Notes under the pieces: generated by a model
Seen by the model: the letters and a program-made list of their open reading frames with translations, nothing else
Database searches by the model: none
What the model was told of the DNA's origin: nothing
Program-made: the position numbers and the translations under genes
Shown: piece by piece, positions 1 to 7,938 of the stretch
Layout: each line of letters starts with the position of its first letter
Numbering within the stretch: the stretch's first letter is position 1
Assembly (NCBI GenBank): GCA_043806645.1
Contig: JAZDGX010000060.1
Location: 1 to 15,887 of the forward strand
Reading direction: 5' to 3'
DNA: 15,887 bases
Origin: JAZDGX01 sp043806645
Lineage (GTDB): Bacteria; Eisenbacteria; RBG-16-71-46; CAIMUX01; WJJG01

Positions 1-615
1 CAGACCATTCCCAGGATCTACGAACTGTCCGATCGTGGCGCTGCCTACGAAACAGCCCTCGATGCGGCCGGCCAGGCCCTGCTGGCGGGCGGAATCGCCG
101 CTCTCCCCGCCGAAGGGCTCTACGGCCTGCATGTCGACGGCGCCCGCCCGGTCGCCCTGGAGCGGCTGCGTCGCCTGAAGGGGTCTCCTCCCGAGCGCGC
201 GTTCATCGTGCTGCTCGGCTCCCCCGAGCAGATCCCCCTCTTCGCTGCGGAATTGCCAGGCCGCGCGGGCGAACTGGTGCAGGAGGCCTGGCCGGGTCCG
301 CTTACCCTCGTTTTGCCCGCGGCCGGCTGGGTCCCACCCGAACTGTGCCGGGAAGGACGGGTCGCGCTGCGCTGCCCCGCAAGCCGGTTGCTGCGCGATC
401 TTGCCCTCCTGCTGCCCGGGTTCCTGGTCTCGACCAGCGCCAATCAGGCCGGTTTCCCCGCGCCGAAGCGCATTCAGGAGATCGCGGAAGAGATTCTGGA
501 GGAATGTGCCGTGGCCGTCGACGGGGGAGTGCTGCCCGGGGAGGGCTCAACGCTCGTGCGGCCGGAGGCCGACGGCCGCCTTACGATTCTGCGACAGGGC
601 CTCTGGCGCTCATAG
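1..615 (+). CDS. Sua5/YciO/YrdC-family protein (threonylcarbamoyl-AMP synthase-like), 5' end missing
   Basis: The reading frame is open from base 1 to the TAG at 613-615, so the start lies outside the window; 204 codons are present. The family makes threonylcarbamoyl-AMP from threonine, bicarbonate and ATP for the t6A37 modification of tRNA in the cytoplasm. Visible family marks are LPAEGLYGLH (codons 36-45), a following LKGSPPE, WPGPLTLVL, a VALRCP strand and STSANQAG. The Ser-x-Asn pair of the KRSN signature is kept in STSAN. The usual Lys-x-Arg reads Lys-Gly-Ser here, and the usual PTET before the Tyr reads PAEG, so catalysis may be altered; a YciO-like or paralogous role is possible. Family membership is firm, exact activity is not. 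Its last 6 bp overlap the 3' end of the convergent lipoprotein gene. Confidence 0.88.
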   Translation, partial: QTIPRIYELSDRGAAYETALDAAGQALLAGGIAALPAEGLYGLHVDGARPVALERLRRLKGSPPERAFIVLLGSPEQIPLFAAELPGRAGELVQEAWPGPLTLVLPAAGWVPPELCREGRVALRCPASRLLRDLALLLPGFLVSTSANQAGFPAPKRIQEIAEEILEECAVAVDGGVLPGEGSTLVRPEADGRLTILRQGLWRS

Positions 616-2109
616 CGACAGGTACGGAAAAGCGCCCTTGTCCCTCTGGCCCGCGGTTCCGGTCAAAGGGTCCTCGCCCGTGCCGATGCAGGGGCTGCCG
701 GGAGCCAGATGGAAATCGCCGGGACGCTTGTCACTCGGCAGCTCGACGAATCCCGGTGCCTCGCTCTTGTTCGACACGTGCAGCAGTTCGCCGGGCGCAA
801 TGGGGTCCGGATCGCAGGCGCCGCACCCGGTGTGGCTGCCGTAGGTTCCGATGCCGATCGGATAGTTGTAGCAATCATTGTGGCGGATATAGAGGTCGGG
901 TTGCTCCACATTGCGCACGAGTCCCCAGCCATTGGTGTAGAATATGTTGTTGATGACCTTGACAGCGTCGCCGGCCGTGTTCAGCGGGTGCAAGTAAAGG
1001 GCGAAGGGCCGGTTGTTGTAGAAGGTATTGTTGACCACCCACCCGCGGGTGGATTCAAAGTAGATGATGCCGCCGCCCAGCCAAGCATGGCCGGGGATCA
1101 TTCTGCCGCCCACGATGAGGCAGTGATCGATGTCGAAACGGGGCGCCCCGGAGCCGGCATTGACGACCACAATGGACTGGCCGGCGAGGTTTATTCTCGC
1201 GCTTTCGCCGCGGATGCAGGTGTCCTCCTCGATTCTCGCTCCGCCGACGTAGATGGTGTCGGGATCGAGCACGACCATGCGCGCGAAGGAATGGCCGTTG
1301 GCCTCTCCGGGGGGAGCGGTGGAGATCCGATCGGCAAGCACGACGCCCGGCGGCAACGGCTGGCCGGCCAGAACCACGACCTGGTCACGATAGGCGCGCG
1401 CGCCGACATAGCTGTCGCCGGCGGCGAGGGAACCCTGGAAGGAGCCGACGAGTTTGGCGGGGCCGAGCGAGATATAGACCTCGGCATCCACCCAGGCGGC
1501 GGTCGTCTCACCGGGAATGGTCGCCACGGCCGGAGTGGGGGCGACAGTGAACCACGACGTCGAGAGTTCCGGTTTCTCCCCGCGCCCCGCCGCGCTCCGC
1601 TTGGCGAACTCGAGGACGACGCAGACGCTGTCGGGCGCGGTTCCGAAACACTGCCAAGCCAACTCGAGGGGCAATCCAGGCGTGAATTCCTCTTCGTCGC
1701 CCGGGGAGGTGATCTGCATGTTCCCCAGCGCCGGTGCGGCGAAGCGGCAGGTGTCGCTCGTATCGGAGAGGCTCACGACGAACAGGTAGTCGGTTCCGGC
1801 AGCGTAGCTGCACAGGCTCAGGCGGAAGGTGGCGGTGTCCCCGTCCTCGGTCGCGGAGAGTAGCGGCAGCGACACGCCGTTGACCTCGACCGAGGCAGTG
1901 GCGGCGGCGCTGTCGGCGGGATCGAGTCGAACGATGCGCGCCTCGCATCCGGCGCTCAGTTGGGGGGGCGTCCCGAGCCAGGCTTGGATCCGGTATCCCG
2001 ATGGCTGGACGGGGTCGGGCTCTGACGGACCGTCATCCGAGCATCCGAAGAAGGGCAGCCCGAGAAGCCCCGCCAGGAGCACCACGGAAACCCAACGTGC
2101 CACCCGCAT
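610..2109 (-). CDS. Secreted lipoprotein with Ig-like N-terminal part and C-terminal parallel beta-helix
   Basis: This 499-residue protein starts at an ATG (2109) preceded by AAGGAGG with a 5-nt spacer. Residues 1-22 form a signal peptide ending in LPFFG before Cys23, a type II (lipoprotein) cleavage site with a slightly unusual Phe at -3. Ser at +2 would favour outer-membrane sorting if the Lol rule applies. Residues about 35-240 look like beta-sandwich (Ig-like) strands. From about 255 on there are short repeating turns rich in Asn and Ile/Val (INNIFYTNG, VVNNTFYNN), ending in FHLAPGSPCIGTG; this is the pattern of right-handed parallel beta-helix proteins of the pectate-lyase type, often carbohydrate-binding. 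No catalytic residues can be assigned. It is the only minus-strand gene and sits between genes that are usually neighbours. Function unknown; surface or envelope role inferred. Confidence 0.9.
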   Translation of the reverse strand: MRVARWVSVVLLAGLLGLPFFGCSDDGPSEPDPVQPSGYRIQAWLGTPPQLSAGCEARIVRLDPADSAAATASVEVNGVSLPLLSATEDGDTATFRLSLCSYAAGTDYLFVVSLSDTSDTCRFAAPALGNMQITSPGDEEEFTPGLPLELAWQCFGTAPDSVCVVLEFAKRSAAGRGEKPELSTSWFTVAPTPAVATIPGETTAAWVDAEVYISLGPAKLVGSFQGSLAAGDSYVGARAYRDQVVVLAGQPLPPGVVLADRISTAPPGEANGHSFARMVVLDPDTIYVGGARIEEDTCIRGESARINLAGQSIVVVNAGSGAPRFDIDHCLIVGGRMIPGHAWLGGGIIYFESTRGWVVNNTFYNNRPFALYLHPLNTAGDAVKVINNIFYTNGWGLVRNVEQPDLYIRHNDCYNYPIGIGTYGSHTGCGACDPDPIAPGELLHVSNKSEAPGFVELPSDKRPGDFHLAPGSPCIGTGEDPLTGTAGQRDKGAFPYLSL

Positions 2110-2114
2110 AGGAA

Positions 2115-2121
2115 CCTCCTT
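2115..2121 (-). promoter_or_regulatory. Shine-Dalgarno site of the lipoprotein gene
   Basis: On the minus strand AAGGAGG is followed by TTCCT and then the ATG at 2109. The 7-base match and 5-nt spacer fix this start. The -10 box ends only 6 bases upstream of this motif, so the transcript leader must be very short. Confidence 0.85.
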
Positions 2122-2127
2122 GGCCTG

Positions 2128-2156
2128 ATTATGGTCTTAGTACTACCGATGGTCAA
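2128..2156 (-). promoter_or_regulatory. Sigma70-type promoter of the lipoprotein gene
   Basis: Reading the minus strand, TTGACC (2156-2151) is followed after 17 bases by CATAAT (2133-2128). Each hexamer matches the housekeeping consensus at 5 of 6 positions and the spacer is ideal. The expected transcription start is near 2121, about 12 nt before the ATG. In such GC-rich DNA this is unlikely to arise by chance just upstream of a gene. Confidence 0.75.
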
Positions 2157-2214
2157 GGCAGGGTCCGGGGCAGACGCGGCGAGGTGCTCGTGGATGTTCC
2201 GTTCCCGCTAAGCG

Positions 2215-2244
2215 TTGACTGCGACCCCGGCGGCTTCTTAGAAT
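2215..2244 (+). promoter_or_regulatory. Sigma70-type promoter of the LMW phosphatase / rpiB-HIT genes
   Basis: TTGACT (2215-2220) and TAGAAT (2239-2244) are separated by 18 bases; each box matches the consensus at 5 of 6 positions. The predicted start of transcription is near 2251, giving a leader of about 44 nt before the ATG at 2295. It points away from the lipoprotein promoter, with 58 bp between the two -35 boxes. Its position rules against the longer reading frame that would begin at 2184. Confidence 0.7.
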
Positions 2245-2294
2245 CCGGGGTTCGTCTTCGGTGGTGGACCGGGCGAAGGGGAGCCTCAGGCACG

Positions 2295-2804
2295 ATGGTG
2301 CGCGTTCTGTTCGTATGTACCGGCAATACCTGCCGCAGTCCGATGGCGGCAGGGATCTTACGGCGCCTCGCCGGAGCGGCCGCGCCGCCGGATCTGGCGG
2401 GGTCCGACGTCGCCTCGGCCGGCACGATGGCATCGGCCGGCCACACGGCGACTCCGGAGGCGCGGGCGGTGAGTGAGGAAATGGGTATCGACATCGGTTC
2501 CCACCGCGCCCGCCAGGTGGATGCCGGTATGATCGCGGAAAGCGATCTCGTCCTGGTCATGGAAAAGCGTCATCGCCTGTCGTTGCTGGCCCTCGCGCCG
2601 CAGGCGGCCCCGCGGATTCATCTGCTCGGCGAGTTCGCCCTGGGCGAAGAGGATCTCGAGGTACCCGATCCGATCGGACAAGGGATGGCAAGCTATCGCG
2701 AGACGCGGGATCTCCTGCGCACGCTTCTCGACCGTGTCTGGGAGCGACTGGTGGACCGAACGCGCAGGCCATCAGGCCATGATGGTGGCCACGCCGGAGA
2801 GTGA
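2295..2804 (+). CDS. Low-molecular-weight protein phosphatase (YwlE-like, possible arginine phosphatase)
   Basis: This 169-residue protein belongs to the LMW protein-tyrosine phosphatase family. The P-loop at residues 8-15, CTGNTCRS, holds the nucleophile Cys8 and the phosphate-binding Arg14. The general acid is Asp125 in the VPDPIG motif. Residue 12 is Thr; in Bacillus YwlE the Thr at this place gives selectivity for phosphoarginine, while Ile or similar residues are typical of phosphotyrosine enzymes, so arginine phosphatase activity is possible. The ATG at 2295 is chosen because the family starts just before VRVLFVC and the promoter lies at 2215-2244; the frame stays open upstream to 2184. 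AAGGGGAG at 2276-2283 is rather distant as a ribosome site. The stop overlaps a possible GTG start of the next gene (GTGA). A Sua5-YwlE-RpiB neighbourhood is known in Bacillus. Confidence 0.92.
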   Translation: MVRVLFVCTGNTCRSPMAAGILRRLAGAAAPPDLAGSDVASAGTMASAGHTATPEARAVSEEMGIDIGSHRARQVDAGMIAESDLVLVMEKRHRLSLLALAPQAAPRIHLLGEFALGEEDLEVPDPIGQGMASYRETRDLLRTLLDRVWERLVDRTRRPSGHDGGHAGE

Positions 2805-2809
2805 GCGGC

Positions 2810-3616
2810 ATGCGTTTTGAGATCGGCAGCGATCATCGAGGCTACGCGCTCAAGGGGCGCATTGCCACGTGGCTCGCGCAACGGGGCCACGCGGTGAAGG
2901 ACCACGGATGCCACAGCGATGAGGCCTGCGACTATCCCGACTTCGCCCTCCGCGTGGCCCACGCCGTGGCCTCCGCGCCGGAGACCCAGGGCATCCTGAT
3001 CTGTTCGAACGGGATCGGCATGTCGATGGCCGCGAACAAAGTCCGCGGGGTGCGTGCAGCGCTCTGTCTGACGCCGGCGATGGGGAGCCAGGCCCGCCGT
3101 CACAATGACGCGAATGTGCTGGTTCTGGGCGCGGACAACGCGTCCACCCAGGAGAATCTGGCGATCCTGGAAGCCTGGCTGCAGGCTTCGTTCGAGGGGG
3201 GCCGCCACGAGCGGCGGGTGCGTAAGATGGATGCGGAGGCGAACGGGATGGGTCCGAGCACGGAGGGGACGATGCGCGGAGATTGCCTCTTCTGCAAGAT
3301 CGTCGCCGGCGCGATACCGGCCGAGAAGGTCTACGAGGATGACCGGCTGCTCGCCTTCCGCGACATCCACCCTGCCGCGCCGACGCATGTCCTGCTGATT
3401 CCCAAGGCGCACGTCGCCACGCTGGACGATCTGACGCCCGAGCACGACGCACTCATCGGGGCGCTGCTGCGCGCCGCCTCCACGGTGGCCCGCGCGGAGG
3501 GCCTGGCCGACGGGTACCGGCTGATCGCCAATTGCGGGCGCGGCGCGGGGCAGGCCGTCTTCCACGTCCATGTCCACATCCTGGGCGGCCGCGCGCTCGG
3601 GTGGCCGCCGGGATAG
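2810..3616 (+). CDS. rpiB: RpiB-HIT fusion: ribose-5-phosphate isomerase B joined to a HIT-family hydrolase
   Basis: One uninterrupted frame encodes two proteins usually made separately (268 residues from the ATG at 2810). Residues 1-140 are RpiB, which interconverts ribose 5-phosphate and ribulose 5-phosphate: IGSDHRGY near the start, catalytic Cys65 in LICSNGIGMSMAANK, and RRHNDANVLVLGA with the ring-opening His98. After a linker of about 14 residues, residues 155-268 form a HIT domain: CLFCKIVAG at its start and FHVHVHILGG with the His triad (252, 254, 256) near its end, as in HinT-type nucleotide phosphoramidate hydrolases. GGAGA at 2796-2800 lies 9 nt before the ATG; a GTG at 2801 in the same frame is an alternative start that overlaps the upstream stop. 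A strong internal ribosome site before codon 155 could also yield free HIT protein. Confidence 0.9.
   Translation: MRFEIGSDHRGYALKGRIATWLAQRGHAVKDHGCHSDEACDYPDFALRVAHAVASAPETQGILICSNGIGMSMAANKVRGVRAALCLTPAMGSQARRHNDANVLVLGADNASTQENLAILEAWLQASFEGGRHERRVRKMDAEANGMGPSTEGTMRGDCLFCKIVAGAIPAEKVYEDDRLLAFRDIHPAAPTHVLLIPKAHVATLDDLTPEHDALIGALLRAASTVARAEGLADGYRLIANCGRGAGQAVFHVHVHILGGRALGWPPG
3262..3274 (+). promoter_or_regulatory. Internal ribosome binding site and ATG before the HIT domain
   Basis: GGAGG (3262-3266) is followed after 5 nt by an in-frame ATG (3272-3274) whose product would begin MRGDCLFCKI, the normal N-terminus of a stand-alone HIT protein. This looks like the start site of an ancestral separate gene kept inside the fused frame. 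Whether ribosomes still start here cannot be judged from sequence. Confidence 0.6.
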
Positions 3617-3646
3617 TCTCCTGCTCCAGGACTTGCGACGTCTTCG

Positions 3647-3693
3647 CCGCCGGTGCAGGCCGGCGGTCCATTCCACCGGCGGGACGACGCCGG
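3647..3693 (+). other. Two GC-rich hairpins in the gap before moxR
   Basis: In the 108-bp gap between the rpiB-HIT stop and moxR, CCGCCGG (3647-3653) pairs perfectly with CCGGCGG (3660-3666) across a 6-nt loop, and CCGGCG (3676-3681) pairs with CGCCGG (3688-3693) across another 6-nt loop. Neither is followed by a T-run, so they are not classic Rho-independent terminators. They could slow RNA decay, mark a weak transcription end, or reflect GC content. No promoter-like boxes are visible in this gap. Confidence 0.4.
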
Positions 3694-3724
3694 AGACCCT
3701 CGACCCACGGGACTGGGAGGAATG

Positions 3725-4756
<1,032 letters not shown>

Positions 4757-4771
4757 GCGGGTGGAACCGAC

Positions 4772-5848
4772 ATGACACTTAATTGGCTGCCACAGCGTCT
4801 GCGAGCCGGACTGCGGAGTGCCGCGGTACCGGAGCGGACCCGTCCGCGGGCGGCGGGCGGGAGCTTCGAGGATCCCGGAGCGGCGGCGGTGGGCGCGGGG
4901 ATCCTGCCGGGGGAGATCCTGCGCCAGGTCCGGCGGCTGGAGATCCGCACGCGGGCCGTCGTGAGCGAGGTCTTCGCGGGGCAGTATCATTCGGTCTTCA
5001 AGGGGCGGGGCATGGAATTCGCGGAGGTGCGCGAATACGTGCCCGGCGACGACATACGCACGATCGACTGGAACGTCACGGCCCGCTACGGCACCCCCTT
5101 TGTCAAGAAGCATGTCGAGGAGCGGGAGCTGACGGTGTTTCTGGCCGTGGATGCCAGCGCCTCGCAGAACTTCGGCAGCGCGGGGCGCAGCAAGGTCGAG
5201 CTTGCCGCGGAGATCGGGGCGCTGCTCGCCTTCTCGGCCATCAACAACCATGACAAGGTGGGACTGCTCACCTTCACCGATCATCCGGAGATCTTCATCC
5301 CGCCGCGCAAGGGACGGGCCCATGGCCTGCGCCTGATCCGCGAGATCCTCTACCGGCGTCCGGCGGGCCGTGGGACGGACATAGCGGGCGCCTGTGAGCA
5401 CATCGTGCATGCCCTGAAGCGCCGCAGCGTGGTGTTTCTGGTGAGCGATTTCTTGACCGAAGCCGTGGCTCTCGAACGCCCGCTCGGAACGCTGGCGCGC
5501 AAGCACGACCTGATCGCTATCGAAATTCGCGATCCCCTCGAGGATGTCGGCGCACCGGTTGCCGGCGGCCGCCCCGTGCCTGCTGCCGAAGCCGCCGGCG
5601 CCGGCTGGCCGAGGATCGGCCTCATCGAGTGGGAGGACCCGGAGTCGGGAGAGCGATTCCTGATCGACACGGCCGATCGCGTGGTGCGCGAACGTCTCGC
5701 GCGCGCCGGCGCCGCGCGCCAGGAGAGCCTGCACGCGATGCTCGCGCGTCAGGGTGTGGACCTGGTCACGCTGCGCGTGGGCCATGATCCGGTCGAACCC
5801 TTGCTCGCCTTCTTCCACCTGAGGGCGCGGCGACTGGCGAGAGAATGA
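4772..5848 (+). CDS. DUF58 protein with von Willebrand-like MIDAS domain
   Basis: This 358-residue protein follows moxR, as DUF58 genes typically do. The DUF58 signature spans residues 78-105 (KGRGMEFAEVREYVPGDD, then IDWNVTAR). A von Willebrand-like domain follows, with a complete metal site: Asp127-x-Ser129-x-Ser131, Thr202 in GRGTD, and Asp226 in VSDF, so metal-dependent ligand binding is expected. No membrane segment is visible, so it is probably cytoplasmic or membrane-associated and a likely substrate or partner of MoxR. The first 45 residues are Arg/Pro/Ala-rich and lie outside the conserved part. GGTGGA sits about 6 nt before the ATG. The stop overlaps the next start as ATGA. Confidence 0.93.
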   Translation: MTLNWLPQRLRAGLRSAAVPERTRPRAAGGSFEDPGAAAVGAGILPGEILRQVRRLEIRTRAVVSEVFAGQYHSVFKGRGMEFAEVREYVPGDDIRTIDWNVTARYGTPFVKKHVEERELTVFLAVDASASQNFGSAGRSKVELAAEIGALLAFSAINNHDKVGLLTFTDHPEIFIPPRKGRAHGLRLIREILYRRPAGRGTDIAGACEHIVHALKRRSVVFLVSDFLTEAVALERPLGTLARKHDLIAIEIRDPLEDVGAPVAGGRPVPAAEAAGAGWPRIGLIEWEDPESGERFLIDTADRVVRERLARAGAARQESLHAMLARQGVDLVTLRVGHDPVEPLLAFFHLRARRLARE

Positions 5849-6939
5849 GATTGATCGTCGTGAAGTTGGCGCGAACGACAGCCCGGCTGCGCGTGGCGCG
5901 AACACCGGGCTGCCGGCGCGTCTCGTGCGGGCTTGCGGCGGACCGCGGCGCGCGCGGGGGCGGCCCGTGGCCGGTGCTGGCTGCGGCGACGTTCCTGCTC
6001 GCATCCCTCGGGGGATGCCGGCCCGATCCGCCCCCCGCGGGCCGCGCGCTCGTCAACGCCGCGTGCGACGCCGACTCCGTCGGCGTGGGGGACGCCTTGG
6101 AGGTGCGCTTCACCGCGCTCTGGCCCGCTGTCCTCGGTTCCGCACATCTGGCGTGGGCGCCGTCGAGCGATTCGCTGCTCGTCATCGCCCGCGACTCGAC
6201 GACGGTGTCCGCAGCGCGGGGATGGAGCGGCCGCGGGTACGCAGTGCGGGCGATCGTTCCGCGTCCCGGTGTCTGCCGCGTGGGCCCTGCCGCGCTCATC
6301 GGCGCCGGGGGAGACACGCTCGCGCTCTCCCCGGTGCTGCTCGTCACCGCGGGCGGGCGCCTCGGCAACGACGCGACGGCCGACCTCGCCCCGCTCGCCC
6401 CGCTCGCTGCCTTACGCAGATTTCCCTGGATCTGGGTCGTCGCGGCGGCCGCCGTGGCAGGGGCGGCCGTGGCTGCCTGGCGCTGGCGACGCCGGCGGAC
6501 GCGGCCCATGCAGGAGGAGATACCACTGCCCCCGCCGGCCGACGAATTCGAAGAGAGTCTACGGCGATTGCGCTCGCTGGGGTTGCCCGAACGCGGGGAG
6601 ATGCGGGCCTACGCGCAGGAACTCTCGTGGGTTCTGCGGCGCTATCTCGGGCGGCGCTGGCTGCGCCCAGCCCTGGAGGCGACGCGCCCTGAGATCGTCC
6701 GCTGGCTTCCGGAGACCGACTTGTGCGTGCGCGATCAAGGGGAACTGGCGGGTTGGCTCGAGCGCACCGATCGCGTCAAGTTCGCGGGCGAGAAGCCGCT
6801 GCTATCGGAGGCTGAGGAACTGGCGCAACGGGCGGCCGCGATGGTCCGGCGCACCGAGGAGATCTTCGTGAGGCGGGAGCGGGAGGCGTCCGGCGCGGCG
6901 GGTGAAGGGCCGGCGGACAGTCGGGGAGGTGCGCCATGA
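5845..6939 (+). CDS. DUF4381-like membrane protein of the Bat cluster, possible lipoprotein
   Basis: This 364-residue protein has the size, layout and position of the DUF4381-like proteins found between DUF58 and BatA genes; the name rests mainly on layout and context. A hydrophobic stretch (43-57) ends in LGGC with Cys58, matching a lipobox, after an unusually long 40-residue basic leader. Residues about 68-168 look like a beta-sandwich. A membrane segment covers about 194-212, followed at once by WRWRRRRTR, which places the C-terminal part in the cytoplasm. Residues 235-345 are mostly helical with Trp/Arg-rich motifs (LRRYLGRRWLRP). The ATG at 5845 overlaps the DUF58 stop (ATGA) and the stop at 6937-6939 overlaps the batA ATG in the same way, which suggests translational coupling. 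Its precise role is unknown. Confidence 0.8.
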   Translation: MRLIVVKLARTTARLRVARTPGCRRVSCGLAADRGARGGGPWPVLAAATFLLASLGGCRPDPPPAGRALVNAACDADSVGVGDALEVRFTALWPAVLGSAHLAWAPSSDSLLVIARDSTTVSAARGWSGRGYAVRAIVPRPGVCRVGPAALIGAGGDTLALSPVLLVTAGGRLGNDATADLAPLAPLAALRRFPWIWVVAAAAVAGAAVAAWRWRRRRTRPMQEEIPLPPPADEFEESLRRLRSLGLPERGEMRAYAQELSWVLRRYLGRRWLRPALEATRPEIVRWLPETDLCVRDQGELAGWLERTDRVKFAGEKPLLSEAEELAQRAAAMVRRTEEIFVRREREASGAAGEGPADSRGGAP

Positions 6940-7922
6940 GCCTCGAGCGGCCCTGGCTACTCCTTCTGCTGCTCATCCTCCCGGTGGCGGGGATGCTCTG
7001 GGTGCGCTACCGGCGTTCTCTGGAAGGGGGCCTCGCCTTCTCGCCCCCCCCGGGGATCGGCCGTGTCGAGGGGGTGCGGGCGGGGTTGGCCCGCGGGCTG
7101 CCGCTGCTGCGCGCCGTCGCGCTCGGCCTGCTGATTCTCGTCCTGGCGGGGCCGCGTTTCGGGCGCACCAAGGTGACGAGTCACTCGGAAGGCATCGACA
7201 TCGTGCTGGCCCTCGACATTTCCGGCAGCATGCGGGCGCTCGACTTTCCGCCCGGAGACCGGCTGGCGGCGGCCAAACAGGTGGCGCGCCGGTTCATCGA
7301 GGGCCGGCCGGGAGACCGCATCGGGTTGGTCGTCTTCGCCTCGGAAAGCTACACGCAATGCCCGCTCACGACCGATCACGGGGTGCTGCTGCGGCTGCTT
7401 GAGGAGATCGAGATCGGCGACATCCAAGACGGCACCGCGATCGGCATGGCGATCGGCAACGCGTTGAACCGGCTGAAGGACATTCCGGGGGAGAGCCGGG
7501 TGGTCGTGTTGCTCACCGACGGCATGAACAATACCGGCGTTCTCGACCCGCTGACCGCCGCCGGCCTCGCCCGTTCCCTGGGGGTGAAGATCCACACGGT
7601 GGGGGCGGGTACGCGCGGCACGGCACCCTATCCCTTCGACGATCCCATCTTCGGAAGGCGCGTGCGCCAGGTCGAAGTCGACCTGGACGAGGGCACGTTG
7701 CAGGCGATCGCCGATTCGACGGGCGGGCTCTATTTCAGGGCGACCGATCTGCCGACCCTCGAGCGGATCTACGATCGGATCGATGCCCTGGAGAAGACGC
7801 GTGTGGAGACCGAGGAATTCGTCGAGTATCGCGAGATCGGCGGCCTCCTGCTCTGGCCGGCGGCGCTGCTGATTCTGCTCGAGATGCTGCTTTCCGCGAC
7901 CTGGCTGCGCACGTCGCCGTAG
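6936..7922 (+). CDS. batA: BatA-type von Willebrand domain membrane protein
   Basis: BatA belongs to the Bacteroides aerotolerance proteins, linked to stress tolerance and envelope integrity. This copy has 328 residues. Hydrophobic segments lie at 7-24, 55-72 and 303-322, so the von Willebrand domain (87-290) is held between the second and third membrane spans. The MIDAS site is intact: Asp94-x-Ser96-x-Ser98 in DISGSM, Thr167 in QDGTAIG, Asp195 in LLTDG. QCPLTTD near residue 141 is shared with the next gene's product and shows that the two are paralogues. The start overlaps the previous stop (ATGA), and the stop is 16 bp before the batB-batC ATG. By analogy it would be acted on by MoxR and assemble with BatB. 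Confidence 0.93.
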   Translation: MSLERPWLLLLLLILPVAGMLWVRYRRSLEGGLAFSPPPGIGRVEGVRAGLARGLPLLRAVALGLLILVLAGPRFGRTKVTSHSEGIDIVLALDISGSMRALDFPPGDRLAAAKQVARRFIEGRPGDRIGLVVFASESYTQCPLTTDHGVLLRLLEEIEIGDIQDGTAIGMAIGNALNRLKDIPGESRVVVLLTDGMNNTGVLDPLTAAGLARSLGVKIHTVGAGTRGTAPYPFDDPIFGRRVRQVEVDLDEGTLQAIADSTGGLYFRATDLPTLERIYDRIDALEKTRVETEEFVEYREIGGLLLWPAALLILLEMLLSATWLRTSP

Positions 7923-7938
7923 GGGGGAAGAGACTGCG

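Noticed and set aside
558..579. GC hairpin (GCGGCCG/CGGCCGC) near the Sua5/lipoprotein convergent end as a terminator
   Set aside because: It lies inside the Sua5 coding sequence and has no T-run on either strand; GC content and codon choice explain it.
709..1863. 384-codon plus-strand frame opposite the lipoprotein gene
   Set aside because: The minus-strand frame has a signal peptide, lipobox, ribosome site and promoter; the plus-strand one has none and no recognisable fold.
2184..2294. N-terminal extension of the LMW phosphatase from an upstream ATG
   Set aside because: The extension carries no family residues, and the best promoter lies downstream of that ATG.
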